A DNA stretch of 64,000 nt, taken from NCBI RefSeq assembly GCF_031456545.1, contig NZ_JAVDUV010000001.1:806001-870000 (forward strand). The letters are read 5' to 3'. Below the pieces are notes generated by a model, which saw only the letters and a program-made list of their open reading frames with translations, ran no database searches and was not told the DNA's origin. How positions within the stretch are numbered: the stretch's first letter is position 1; each line of letters starts with the position of its first letter. Below are positions 26,072-34,717 of the stretch, in pieces. The translations under genes and the position numbers were made by a program. This stretch comes from Agromyces sp. 3263. Lineage in GTDB: Bacteria; Actinomycetota; Actinomycetes; Actinomycetales; Microbacteriaceae.

Positions 26072-26812
26072 CTATTGCGTCGGCACCGTCGTCGACCGGC
26101 TCATCGACTCACTGAGGCCCACGGCAACCAGGGCACCGGCGCAGAGGATCCCCGCGAGCACGATCAGTTGGAATCGACCGGCCTCGATCGGTGATGCGCC
26201 GGCGAACACCGCGCCGACGAAGGCGCCCGGCAGCACCACGAGACCGGTCGTTCGCGTCTGGTCGACTGACGGGATGAGCGCTTCACGCACGGCGATGCGG
26301 GCGATGTCGATGGTGGATTGTCGCGGCGTTGCCCCGAGCGCAAGCCAGCCCTCGACCTCGTCACGGCGCGCCACGAGCGACGAGTGGTGGTGTCGCCCCG
26401 TCAGGGTGGTGATCGTCATCGTGTTGCCCACGACGATTCCGCCGATGGCGAGGACATACTGCGGCGTCAGCTGGACCGCCCCCGACACGAAGATCACCGC
26501 GAGCGTCACGATGGCGGCACCTGCCATGACCCCCGCGATCGTCAGCAACATCCGCCAGTCGGCGTGCAGGCGGCGCCCGGCGGTGAGGATCGCGGCCAGC
26601 AGCATCACGCCCAGCGCCAGCCAGACCCAGAGCAGATCCTCGATGACGATCGAGAGCACGAGGCTCAAGGCGGCGAGCTGCACGGCCGCCCGAAGGATGG
26701 CGAGGGCTCCGGCGTACCACTGCGTCACGCCATAGAGCCGCAGCGCGATCGCGGTGATCGCCACCAGCGCGCTGACGCCGAGCAACGTCGTGAGGGCAAC
26801 GCTCCAGTCCAT
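26072..26812 (-). CDS. UPF0014/FetB-type membrane permease
   Basis: A 246-residue polytopic protein with about seven hydrophobic segments. Family marks are RAAVQLAALSLVL near the N-terminus, the centre GNTMTITTLTGRHHHSSL, EGWLALGATPRQS, and TTGLVVLPGAFVGAVFAGASPIEA, typical of UPF0014 (YbbM/FetB) permeases. In E. coli FetB works with the ATPase FetA in iron homeostasis. No ATPase gene adjoins this one, so a partner elsewhere or an ATPase-independent role must be assumed. Confidence 0.88.
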   Translation of the reverse strand: MDWSVALTTLLGVSALVAITAIALRLYGVTQWYAGALAILRAAVQLAALSLVLSIVIEDLLWVWLALGVMLLAAILTAGRRLHADWRMLLTIAGVMAGAAIVTLAVIFVSGAVQLTPQYVLAIGGIVVGNTMTITTLTGRHHHSSLVARRDEVEGWLALGATPRQSTIDIARIAVREALIPSVDQTRTTGLVVLPGAFVGAVFAGASPIEAGRFQLIVLAGILCAGALVAVGLSESMSRSTTVPTQ

Positions 26813-26881
26813 GCCGCAGACTCTACGGCTCGATCAGTCGCGTCGCGGCATCCGCGGGGCTGCCCAGATGCACGCGCGGGC

Positions 26882-28081
26882 TCAGGCGCGCCCCTTGAGG
26901 ATCATGTGCCAGTACACCCAGGGCAGGATGTGCCGGTCGAAGAGCCACGAGAGGCGTCGCTCGCGAGACAGCGACTTCCAGAACGGGATGGTGGGCTTCA
27001 GCCGGTACTGGTCGTCGAATTCGGCGAAGACGACCGTGGAGCGTGAGACCGTGAACGGGCAGACGGTGTAGCCGTCGTAGCGGGTCGTGGGTTCCTTGCC
27101 GTCGAGCACCGCCAGCACGTTCTCGGCGAGAACCTTGGTCTGCTTGCGCAGCGCGCCACCCGACTTGGAATTGCGGGTCGCCGCGGCGTCGCCAAGCGCC
27201 CAGACGTTGTCGTAGCGCACGTGGCGGAGCGTCTCGGGGTCGACTTCGACGAACCCGCCCGAATCGCCGGCCGCCGGGAGACTCGTCGACTTCAGCCAGT
27301 CGGGAGCCGATTGGGGCGGCACGGCATTCAGCACGTCGTACGGCAGGCGCTCGCTCGCTCCGCCGCCGCCGACGGGGCCGATCTCGGCCGTGCGGTTCGC
27401 GCCGTCGACCGAGCGCAGCTCGGTTCCGGTTCGAAGCTCGATGCCGTACTCGGCGATCTTCCGCTCGAGCTCGCGGTCGATCTCGGGGATGCCGAACACG
27501 GTCGGGTCGGGCACGATCATCACGACACGGATGTCGCTGAGCACGCCGGTCGCGCGCCAGTAGTCGCATGCGAGGTACATGGGCTTCTGCGACGCACCGG
27601 CGCACTTCGCCGGCCCCGGCGGCTGCGTGAAGACGGCGGTTCCCCGGCGCAGGTCGCGGAGGAGCCGAGACGCCTTGGGCACCAGCTCGAATTCGTAGTG
27701 CGATGCGACCGACGGCGTGCCCAGCGCGGCCGTGAGACCGGGCACACGGTCCCAGTCCAGCTGCATCCCCGGACAGACGATCAGCTGGTCGTAGGTGACC
27801 CGACGACCTGACGCGAGGACGACGCTGGCGTCGTCGGGGTCGAGATCCACGACGGCCTCCTGGATCCACCCGACGCCCTTCGGCATGACGGAAGCCTGCG
27901 GCCGCACCGTCATGCTGGCGCGAGCGACGCCACCGGCCGCGTGCGAGAACAACGGCTGGAAGCGATGCTGGTCACGTGGTTCGATCACCACCACGTCGTC
28001 GACGCCGTGCCGATGGAGTCGCCCGGCGACCGAGAGTCCGGCGTTGCCTCCGCCGATGATCACGATGCGGTGGTGGGTCAT
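26882..28081 (-). CDS. Sulfide:quinone oxidoreductase-type flavoprotein (SQR type II-like)
   Basis: A 399-residue FAD-dependent oxidoreductase. N-terminal dinucleotide fold VIIGGGNAGLSVAG (residues 6-19), second FAD motif VWALGDAAATRNSKSGGA. The redox Cys pair of SQRs is present: KCAGASQKPMYLACDYWR and YTVCPFTVSRS, closest to the mitochondrial-type SQR, and the C-terminal amphipathic helix (ILPWVYWHMILKGRA) suits membrane-surface quinone reduction. Reaction expected: sulfide to sulfane sulfur with quinone reduction. GGAGG six bases before ATG fixes the start. No persulfide dioxygenase or rhodanese is nearby. A plain NADH dehydrogenase II is less likely given the Cys. Confidence 0.85.
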   Translation of the reverse strand: MTHHRIVIIGGGNAGLSVAGRLHRHGVDDVVVIEPRDQHRFQPLFSHAAGGVARASMTVRPQASVMPKGVGWIQEAVVDLDPDDASVVLASGRRVTYDQLIVCPGMQLDWDRVPGLTAALGTPSVASHYEFELVPKASRLLRDLRRGTAVFTQPPGPAKCAGASQKPMYLACDYWRATGVLSDIRVVMIVPDPTVFGIPEIDRELERKIAEYGIELRTGTELRSVDGANRTAEIGPVGGGGASERLPYDVLNAVPPQSAPDWLKSTSLPAAGDSGGFVEVDPETLRHVRYDNVWALGDAAATRNSKSGGALRKQTKVLAENVLAVLDGKEPTTRYDGYTVCPFTVSRSTVVFAEFDDQYRLKPTIPFWKSLSRERRLSWLFDRHILPWVYWHMILKGRA

Positions 28082-28231
28082 GGGGCGCCTCCTTGCAACG
28101 TCGATGGGCAGCCGGAATCCGAACCTATGCGCCGCCCTGCGGCGAAGCGACCCGCTTGACTCGGCGGGCGCCGAGTGCATGGCGAGGTCCTCCCCGATGG
28201 ACAACCCAGTCGCAGCGCCATCCGACGCTCG

Positions 28232-28237
28232 TAGCAT
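28232..28237 (+). promoter_or_regulatory. -10 hexamer TAGCAT before the 28244 gene
   Basis: TAGCAT, six bases (GGAGGT), then ATG at 28244. The leader could serve either as a leaderless promoter spacer or as an unusually close ribosome-binding site. Confidence 0.4.
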
Positions 28238-28243
28238 GGAGGT

Positions 28244-29008
28244 ATGCGTCCGCTTGAAGAAGCTGCCGCGACTGATGGCGGCGGCACCGCACCACCGCCG
28301 GGCCGCTCAGATGCCGGCAGCCCGCCGACGCCCGACGACCTTCGCCAGGCACGCGAGGTGCTCACCACCGAGTACAACGTGCTCATGTCGGCATTGAGCG
28401 CCGCGTGGACGGCCTCGTTGACCCGAACGAGCCTGTTCCTCGCCGTGGTCTCCGCTGCCGGCGTCGCGTTCGGGTTCGCCTCGCAAGGCGGGATGGACTC
28501 CTCGACCTTTCTCGTCGTGGCGTTCCTCGTGCTGCTGCTCACGTTGTTCCTCGGGATCGCGACGTTCATCCGGCTCGTCGAGATCCAGCGCGAAGCCACG
28601 GTGTACCTCACCGGCATGAACCGGATCCGCCACTTCTTCGCCGAGTCCTCGCCGACCGCCGCCACCTACTTCGTCCTGCCCGTCAACGACGACGAAACGG
28701 CGTTGTATCGCAGCATCGGAACCGGCATGCGCCTGAAGCGGCCTCGGTTCCGGATGCTGCACCTCTCGGTGCAGACCCAGGGCATCGTCGGCATCGTCAC
28801 CGCCGTGGTGGCCGGCAGTTGCGCGGGCCTCGCGGGGTCACTCGGCGGGCCGATCGTGGCGTGGTCGCTTGCCGCCCTGCTGTTCCTCGTCACGCTGATC
28901 GTGCTCTACGTCTACTGGCATCGGTCGCTCACCGAGGTTCGCACCATGCTTCGGCCGAGGTATCCGACGGTTCCGACCGTCACGGATCAGGTTGTGGCGA
29001 AGGGCTGA
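28244..29008 (+). CDS. Four-TM membrane protein, unknown function
   Basis: A 254-residue protein. A disordered Pro/Gly-rich N-terminus (1-32) precedes a helical segment (LRQAREVLTTEYNVLMSALSA) and two TM pairs (about 60-80, 87-110 and 180-200, 205-228). The loop between pairs contains a conserved-looking YLTGMNRIRHFF. I recognise no characterised family. Divergent from the SQR-type gene with 162 bases between starts, so shared control is possible but unproven. Confidence 0.7.
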   Translation: MRPLEEAAATDGGGTAPPPGRSDAGSPPTPDDLRQAREVLTTEYNVLMSALSAAWTASLTRTSLFLAVVSAAGVAFGFASQGGMDSSTFLVVAFLVLLLTLFLGIATFIRLVEIQREATVYLTGMNRIRHFFAESSPTAATYFVLPVNDDETALYRSIGTGMRLKRPRFRMLHLSVQTQGIVGIVTAVVAGSCAGLAGSLGGPIVAWSLAALLFLVTLIVLYVYWHRSLTEVRTMLRPRYPTVPTVTDQVVAKG

Positions 29009-29051
29009 GCGCCGGTTCGACTCGTCCTCCCCAGGTGATTGGAGGGCGGAG

Positions 29052-29060
29052 TTGTCCACA
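29052..29060 (+). promoter_or_regulatory. Exact DnaA box TTGTCCACA
   Basis: TTGTCCACA matches the preferred DnaA box of high-GC actinobacteria. It is single, so not an origin; it lies 70 bases upstream of the DUF222-HNH gene. Confidence 0.4.
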
Positions 29061-29065
29061 GGTGA

Positions 29066-29094
29066 ATGCCTGATCAACGGTGTTTTTCAGGCAT
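29066..29094. repeat. 8-bp inverted repeat ATGCCTGA/TCAGGCAT
   Basis: ATGCCTGA (29066-29073) and TCAGGCAT (29087-29094), 13-base spacer containing a T-run; directly between the DnaA box and the HNH gene, in operator position. Confidence 0.5.
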
Positions 29095-29129
29095 GATCGG
29101 ATGTCGGTGGGTGGGTGCATGATCGAAGC

Positions 29130-30578
29130 ATGGAACAGCTCCCTCCGCCACACCCAGCGATGGCAGCGCAGCCGTCGCGGCTGCCGGCGTCGCCGGGCGC
29201 GCTCGCCGCGATCGAGCGCGACGTGGCGGTGCTGTTGGAGGCGTGGGGCGGGGCGATGCCGGCGTGGGGTGCGGTTCGTGGCGACGCGCAGGTCGAAGTG
29301 GAGCAGATGAGCGACCCTGGGCTCATGCGCGTCGCCGATGCGCTCGCGCAGGTCCGGCGCGACGTCGACGCCGTGCTGGCCAGGGTCGCGGCCGAGGTGA
29401 TGAAGCGATCGGGCCCAGAGTTCGGCGACATCGGGTTGGCGAAGGCGCAGGGGTTCCACAATCCGGCGCGACTGATCGCCGCCTCGACGGGCGCATCGCG
29501 CGCCGACGCGCAGCGGCTCATCACCGTCGGCACCGTCACCGCACAACGGCAGACCTTCAGCGGAGAGCGGCTCCCGTCGCGGCATCCTCACGTGGCCGCT
29601 GCCCTGGAGGCGGCGAGCATCGGCATCGAGGCGGCATCCGCGATCACGACGATGCTCGATCGGGCGTCGGCGCGAGCCGAGCCGAGCCGGGCCGGCCATG
29701 TCGAAGCGGCGCTGGTCGACCTCGCGGCGCACGTGCCGCTCGAGATGCTCCTTCGCGGAGTCCGCGAGGCAGAGGCGCGGCTCGACCCCGACGGAGTGGA
29801 GCCCCGCGAAGACGAGCTCCGCATGGAGCGCTCCCTGACGATGCGCGAAGACGGATACGGCATGCTGCACGTGCACGCCCGCCTCGACCCCGAGAGCGGC
29901 GCACCGGTGAAGGCGGCGATCGAGGCGCTCGTGACCGACGTGCTGCGCCGACGCCAGGCCGGCGACGGCGATGGCGACGCTGTGGTAGATGACCGACGGT
30001 CGATCCCCCAGATGCAGGCGGATGCCCTCGCGGCGCTCGCCCGGCATGCGCTCGGCTGCAGCCAGACCCTCACGCCGCTCGCGAAGACCACGGTCGTCGT
30101 TCGCGTCGACCTCGACACGCTCGTGAGCTGCCTCGGGCACGCCCGCATCGACGGCCTCGATCAGCCCGTCTCCGCGGCCACGGCCCGCCGCTTGGCGGCC
30201 GACGCCGAACTCCTTCCGGCCGTGCTCGGCGGCGACAGCCTGCCACTCGATCTTGGAAGGGCCGCCCGACTCTTCAGCAAGGCGCAACGACTCGCGCTCG
30301 GCGAGCGCGACGGCGGCTGCGCTTCGTGCGGTCAGAACATCGCCTACGTCGAAGCCCACCACATCGCCTGGTGGGAGCGCGATGCGGGGCCGACGGACCT
30401 CTCGAACGGCGTGATGCTCTGCAGCTTCTGCCACCACATGATCCACCGCGAGGGGTGGCAGATCCTCCCGAGCCCGAACGACGTGTGGTTCATCCCGCCA
30501 CCGCACATCGATCCGGCACGGGTTCCCCGACTCGGCGGCCGGGCGCGCTTTGAGCTGCGCGAGGAAAGGGCAGCGTGA
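29130..30578 (+). CDS. DUF222 (13E12 family) HNH endonuclease
   Basis: A 482-residue protein of the DUF222-HNH (REP13E12) family, abundant and multicopy in actinobacteria. DUF222 covers about 30-330; the C-terminal HNH nuclease shows CASCGQN, EAHHIAWWERDAGPTDLSNGVMLC and CHHMIHR (about 395-440), with paired Cys for zinc and the H-N-H catalytic residues intact. Function is unproven; such genes behave like selfish or mobile homing-type elements. The start is ATG at 29130; one 15 bases earlier is possible. It is preceded by a DnaA box and an inverted repeat. Confidence 0.92.
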   Translation: MEQLPPPHPAMAAQPSRLPASPGALAAIERDVAVLLEAWGGAMPAWGAVRGDAQVEVEQMSDPGLMRVADALAQVRRDVDAVLARVAAEVMKRSGPEFGDIGLAKAQGFHNPARLIAASTGASRADAQRLITVGTVTAQRQTFSGERLPSRHPHVAAALEAASIGIEAASAITTMLDRASARAEPSRAGHVEAALVDLAAHVPLEMLLRGVREAEARLDPDGVEPREDELRMERSLTMREDGYGMLHVHARLDPESGAPVKAAIEALVTDVLRRRQAGDGDGDAVVDDRRSIPQMQADALAALARHALGCSQTLTPLAKTTVVVRVDLDTLVSCLGHARIDGLDQPVSAATARRLAADAELLPAVLGGDSLPLDLGRAARLFSKAQRLALGERDGGCASCGQNIAYVEAHHIAWWERDAGPTDLSNGVMLCSFCHHMIHREGWQILPSPNDVWFIPPPHIDPARVPRLGGRARFELREERAA

Positions 30579-30838
30579 CCCGGCCGGCTCGTCGGACGAG
30601 TCGACGTGCATTCGGGCACAGCTGGCGCGGGACCGATGGAACTGCTTCGACCCCTGAAGTGGGGCGCCGCTCGTTCGCCATCGGCGCGCGCGGGCGGCGT
30701 AGGGTCGCGAGTGGGGGCACCGCTCCCGCCCCGCGATCCGGATCCCTAGCCTCAGCGAGGGGCGACGGCACGGTCACGACGTCGTGCCCGCCGTGCGCGA
30801 TCCGAGCTGCGTCCCGCGCGACGCCGAGGGGCCAGGTC

Positions 30839-32065
30839 ATGCGGAACACGAAGTGGGCGGTTGGCGCGGTCGCCGCGACGGCGGCGGTCACGGCATGGGT
30901 ACTGAGCGGATGCGTCGCCACGCCGGCAGGCGTCACGGACACGGCCGAACCCGCGGCATCCGCCACCGCCCTCGACCCCGCGCTTCGAGCAGAACTCGAG
31001 ACGGCCCTCGACGAGGGGTTCGCGGCATCCGGAATACCCGGCGTGATCGTCGGGATGTGGATCCCCGGCGAAGACGAATGGATCTCCGCGCGAGGCACAG
31101 CCGACGTCGAGACGGGCGAGCCCATGGGCCGCGACAACCAGCAGAAGATCGGCAGCATCACCAAGACCATCGTCGGCACGGTCATGCTGCAGGTGATCGG
31201 CGAGCCCGATTTCGACGTGAGCCTCGACGACACGCTCGACCGGTGGTATCCCGACTTCCCCGAGGCGTCGAACATCACCGTGCGGATGCTGCTGAACCAG
31301 TCGAGCGGCATCGGCGAGTCCGGCCGGGCGCAGGTCGACCGCATCTGCAGCGCCCCGCAGGCCATTCCGACGTCCGACGAACTCATCGCGGTCGGCGCGG
31401 CGACGCCCCGCGCGGACTTCGCGCCGGGCGAGGGGTTCGAGTACGCCAACACGAACTACTTCCTCCTCGGGGGCATCCTCGAGCAGGTCACGGGCGTCGA
31501 CCTCGAGACCCTCATCCGAGACCGCATCACCGAGCCGTTCGGCATGGACCGCAGCAGGTTCGCCCCCGACGGGCAGGTCGCCGCTCCACTGGCCCACGGG
31601 TACTCGCTCTTCTGCCCCGAACTCGGCGAGCCCGTCGACACCGTCGGCTGGTCGAACGGCGAGAGCTGGGCGGGCGGCGCCATGGTGTCGACCCTCGACG
31701 ACCTCCACGCATGGGGCGAGGCCCTCGGCGAGGGTGCCGGCGTCACGCCCGAGCTCCAGGCCGTGCGGTATGCGGATCTCGCGCCGGTCCCCGGAAATCC
31801 CGGGGCGGGCTACGGCCTGGGCGCCGGCGTCGAGTACGACGTCGACACCGGCTGTGTCACGAGCGTCTCGCATGCGGGAGCCGAACCCGGCTACGGCACC
31901 AGCGTGGCGTACTACCCGCAGACCGGCGCGGTCTTCGCGATGCTCGGCAACGGCGACGGCGGAACGGGCGAGGCGGTGCTCGAGGTCACGAAGGCGCTGG
32001 CGCCGCTGCTCGGTCCCGTGCTCAAGGGCTCACCTCCCGAGCCGTGCGCCGCCCCCTGGGGATGA
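30839..32065 (+). CDS. Lipoprotein serine hydrolase, beta-lactamase/DD-peptidase family
   Basis: A 408-residue class C beta-lactamase-fold hydrolase. N-terminal lipoprotein signal with lipobox LSGC (Cys25), catalytic SITK (Ser106, Lys109), Tyr-x-Asn motif YANTN and a C-terminal SHAG in place of the KTG box. Probably a D-alanyl-D-alanine carboxypeptidase or esterase attached to the outer face of the membrane; substrate unknown. ATG at 30839 chosen for the signal peptide and GAGGGG ten bases upstream; the 260 bases before it contain no supportable gene. Confidence 0.88.
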   Translation: MRNTKWAVGAVAATAAVTAWVLSGCVATPAGVTDTAEPAASATALDPALRAELETALDEGFAASGIPGVIVGMWIPGEDEWISARGTADVETGEPMGRDNQQKIGSITKTIVGTVMLQVIGEPDFDVSLDDTLDRWYPDFPEASNITVRMLLNQSSGIGESGRAQVDRICSAPQAIPTSDELIAVGAATPRADFAPGEGFEYANTNYFLLGGILEQVTGVDLETLIRDRITEPFGMDRSRFAPDGQVAAPLAHGYSLFCPELGEPVDTVGWSNGESWAGGAMVSTLDDLHAWGEALGEGAGVTPELQAVRYADLAPVPGNPGAGYGLGAGVEYDVDTGCVTSVSHAGAEPGYGTSVAYYPQTGAVFAMLGNGDGGTGEAVLEVTKALAPLLGPVLKGSPPEPCAAPWG

Positions 32066-32216
32066 CGGGTCGCGGGGCTCGCAGGGCAGTCCTCCCCATT
32101 CCCCCGTCATCCGTGGCGTGGATAGGCTCGCGGCGCGCGCAGATGCGGCGATCACCTGGGGGCGTACTGCGGTACCCCCACGACCACGACCAGCACCACG
32201 AATTCGGAGAACTGCC

Positions 32217-32702
32217 ATGAAGACGTTCAGGAAGACCATCGCCGGGGGCGCCGTGGCGCTCGCGATCGCCGGGATCTGCGCCATCGCCCCGGCCACCGCG
32301 GCGAGCGCCACCACTGGGGCGACGGGCAAGGGCTGCACGGCCTACCAGTACTCGTCGGGCGGCTACTCGACGTGCGTCGGCTACATCCAGCGCATGCTGA
32401 ACGGCATCGCCTCGGTGCGCGGCGGCAGCTACGGCGGCTACCAGCTCGTCGTCGACAACAGCTTCGGGGCCAACACCAACACCAACGTGCGCCGCTTCCA
32501 GAGCTACACGGGCCTGGTCTCCGACGGCATCGTCGGCCGCAACTCGTGGAACCAGCTGTGCCGCTACGCGGGCACCCGTTCGTTCGCCGAATACAATTCG
32601 TCCGCGCTGCAGAAGTCGGCCTGGCAGGCCGCCTACGACGCCGGATGCTACGTCGACCGCCCCGTGGGCGCCGCAGGCATCGAGGTCATCTCGAAGTACT
32701 AG
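32217..32702 (+). CDS. Secreted peptidoglycan-binding-domain protein
   Basis: A 161-residue exported protein: signal peptide MKTFRKTIAGGAVALAIAGI...ATAASA (about 1-31), then a PG_binding_1-like three-helix domain (YIQRMLNG...VDNSFGANTNTNVRRFQSYTGLVSDGIVGRNSWNQLC). Four Cys (TGKGC, STCVG, QLCRY, AGCYV) suggest two disulfides. No catalytic domain, so a cell-wall binder or modulator of hydrolases. GGAG lies ten bases upstream of the ATG. A strong terminator follows directly. Confidence 0.85.
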   Translation: MKTFRKTIAGGAVALAIAGICAIAPATAASATTGATGKGCTAYQYSSGGYSTCVGYIQRMLNGIASVRGGSYGGYQLVVDNSFGANTNTNVRRFQSYTGLVSDGIVGRNSWNQLCRYAGTRSFAEYNSSALQKSAWQAAYDAGCYVDRPVGAAGIEVISKY

Positions 32703-32716
32703 GACGAGCGCTGTTC

Positions 32717-32756
32717 ACGGGCACGGATGCTGCGCCCCCGCGGCATCCGTGCCCGT
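32717..32756. terminator. Bidirectional terminator, 14-bp perfect stem
   Basis: ACGGGCACGGATGC (32717-32730) pairs fully with GCATCCGTGCCCGT (32743-32756), 12-base loop. It lies between convergent stops at 32702 and 32765. Both arms contain the recurring GGATGC/GCATCC word. Confidence 0.85.
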
Positions 32757-32764
32757 CGCCGTAC

Positions 32765-33115
32765 CTACGCCCACCCGAGCTCGTGCAGCCGCGCGTCGTC
32801 GAGCCCGAAGTAGTGGCCGATCTCGTGCACGAGCGTGACGCGCACCCGCCGACGCAGGGACTCGAGGTCGACGCTGTGCTCCTGCAGGTTGTTCTTGTAG
32901 AGCGTGATGCGGTCGGGCAGCTCGCCGAAGCCGTAGACGCCACGCGTGGTCAGCGGATGCCCCCGGTACTGGCCGAACAGTCGCGGCCGCTCGCGGAGCG
33001 GCTGGTTCTCGACGACGACCGCGACGTTCTCGATGCCGCGGATCCACTCGTCGGGAAGCGCGTCGAGCTCCTCGGCGACCATGCGCTCGAAGTCATCGTC
33101 CGAGATCTCGACCAT
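32765..33115 (-). CDS. Zincin-like metallopeptidase family protein
   Basis: A 116-residue protein of the small metallopeptidase family (Zincin_1/DUF1025). The C-terminal HEIGHYFGLDDARLHELG carries the HExxH zinc motif and, ten residues on, a third His ligand. N-terminal MVEISDDDFERMVAEELDALPDEW is also typical of the family. Cytoplasmic; the biological substrate is unknown. The start is the ATG at 33115. It converges with the peptidoglycan-binding gene and is divergent from ltrA-like gene. Confidence 0.9.
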   Translation of the reverse strand: MVEISDDDFERMVAEELDALPDEWIRGIENVAVVVENQPLRERPRLFGQYRGHPLTTRGVYGFGELPDRITLYKNNLQEHSVDLESLRRRVRVTLVHEIGHYFGLDDARLHELGWA

Positions 33116-33230
33116 CTCCCCATTCTGCGCGCTGCAAGGGCGCCCGCGGCCCGCGCGCGACGGAACGAGTCGCACCGGGCCACCGCCACACCTGCTGACA
33201 GCCGGCGACCCGCGGACGAGGATGGTCCCC

Positions 33231-34565
33231 ATGACGACGACGGCAGCGTTGGCATCCCAGTTGCGCGACGACCTCCGGCATCGGTTGCGGCCGATGACGG
33301 GCCGGGACCCGAATGAACGCGACCGCGTGGTCACGCCGCTGGAGCTGCTCTACGACCTCGTCTACGTCATCGCGTTCGCGGCAGCCGCCGATGAGCTGGC
33401 ACACGCCATCATCGACGGCGAGGTCGGCCCCGGAATCGGTGCCTACGTCTTCGCGATCTTCGCCATCACGTGGGCGTGGCTGAACTTCACCTGGTTCGCG
33501 TCGGCGTACGGCAACGACGATGCGCTCTTCCGCGTCGCGACCGTCGTGCAGATGGTCGGCGTCGTCGTCCTCACGTTCGGCCTGCCCGTGAGCTTCGAGA
33601 ATGCCGCGCACGGCGAGAGCCCCAACAACGGGATGCTCGTCGTCGGCTACATCATCATGCGCGTGCCGCTCATCGTGCTGTGGCTCCGAGCCGCACGCGA
33701 GGATCCGGCCCATCGGCGCACCTCCATCGCGTACGCCGTGGTGATCGCGATCGCCCAGGTCGGATGGGCCCTCACGACGCTGCCCGGGCTCTCCTTCGGC
33801 GTCACCGTCACCTTCCTGGTCGCCGTCGCCGCGGCCGAGATGATCGCGCCCGTCATCATCGAACGCCGGTACGGGCGCGCCCCGTGGAACGCCGGGCACA
33901 TCGCCGAGCGGTTCGGCCTGCTCACGCTCATCACCGTGGGCGAGGTCGTCGCCGCCACGGTCGCGGCGGTCGGCGTGCTCGTGAGCGAACAGGGGTGGTC
34001 GGTCGGCGCCGTCGTCATCGCGGCGTCAGGGCTGGTCATCGCGGCGGGGCTCTGGTGGGCCTACTCCCTCATCCCCACGCGCGCGATCCTGACGCGGTGG
34101 CCCGAGCGCACCTTCGCGTGGCGCTACGCCCACCTGCCGCTCTTCGGCGCCATCGCAGCGGTCGGTGCCGGCCTCCGCGTCGCCGCAGACGGCGTCGAGC
34201 ATCAGGAGCTCACTCTCCCGCAGATCACGCTCGCGCTGGCCGTGCCGGTCGGATGCGTCGTGGTGCTCGTGTTCCTGATCTGGAGCGTGCTGCTCCGCTC
34301 CTACGACCTCACGCACATCCCGCTGTTCCTCTGCACGCTGGTGCCCCTCGTCGCCGCCGCCGTCGTCGCGGTCGTGGCCTCCGAGCCGGGCGCTCCCATC
34401 GACCTGGAGGACGACGCCGACGTCGCCGCGCTGGTCACGGTGATCGCGCTCGTGTCGCTCTCGTGCGTCGTCGAGGTGGTCGGGCACGAGATGGTCGGCT
34501 ACACGCACACGCTCCGTGCGGTCGAGCGGAACCTGCCGCGCCAGGGCGACGACGTCCACGCCTGA
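33231..34565 (+). CDS. LtrA family (low temperature requirement A) membrane protein
   Basis: A 444-residue polytopic membrane protein with the LtrA signature near the N-terminus (RVVTPLELLYDLVYVIAFAAAADELAH), an aromatic stretch WAWLNFTWFASAYGNDD and the central APWNAGHIAERFGLLTLITVGEVV motif. About 12 TM helices. The family was named for cold growth in Listeria; biochemical function is unknown. ATG at 33231 with GAGGA nine bases upstream is preferred; another ATG lies three codons earlier. Confidence 0.93.
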   Translation: MTTTAALASQLRDDLRHRLRPMTGRDPNERDRVVTPLELLYDLVYVIAFAAAADELAHAIIDGEVGPGIGAYVFAIFAITWAWLNFTWFASAYGNDDALFRVATVVQMVGVVVLTFGLPVSFENAAHGESPNNGMLVVGYIIMRVPLIVLWLRAAREDPAHRRTSIAYAVVIAIAQVGWALTTLPGLSFGVTVTFLVAVAAAEMIAPVIIERRYGRAPWNAGHIAERFGLLTLITVGEVVAATVAAVGVLVSEQGWSVGAVVIAASGLVIAAGLWWAYSLIPTRAILTRWPERTFAWRYAHLPLFGAIAAVGAGLRVAADGVEHQELTLPQITLALAVPVGCVVVLVFLIWSVLLRSYDLTHIPLFLCTLVPLVAAAVVAVVASEPGAPIDLEDDADVAALVTVIALVSLSCVVEVVGHEMVGYTHTLRAVERNLPRQGDDVHA

Positions 34566-34717
34566 AGCGACGGATGCCGCCGCGAGCGGACGCGGTGACG
34601 AACGGACGCTCGCCCGCCGACCACTGCCCGCACGGGCGAGATCCGCTGCCTGTTCGGCGACCCGCTACCCCTCGCCGCGCGCGCCCGGCCGGATGACGCT
34701 GGTGAGCGGGGTGACGG

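Noticed and set aside
29052..29060. DnaA box considered as part of a replication origin
   Set aside because: Only one box, no AT-rich region, and no dnaA/dnaN/gyr genes nearby.
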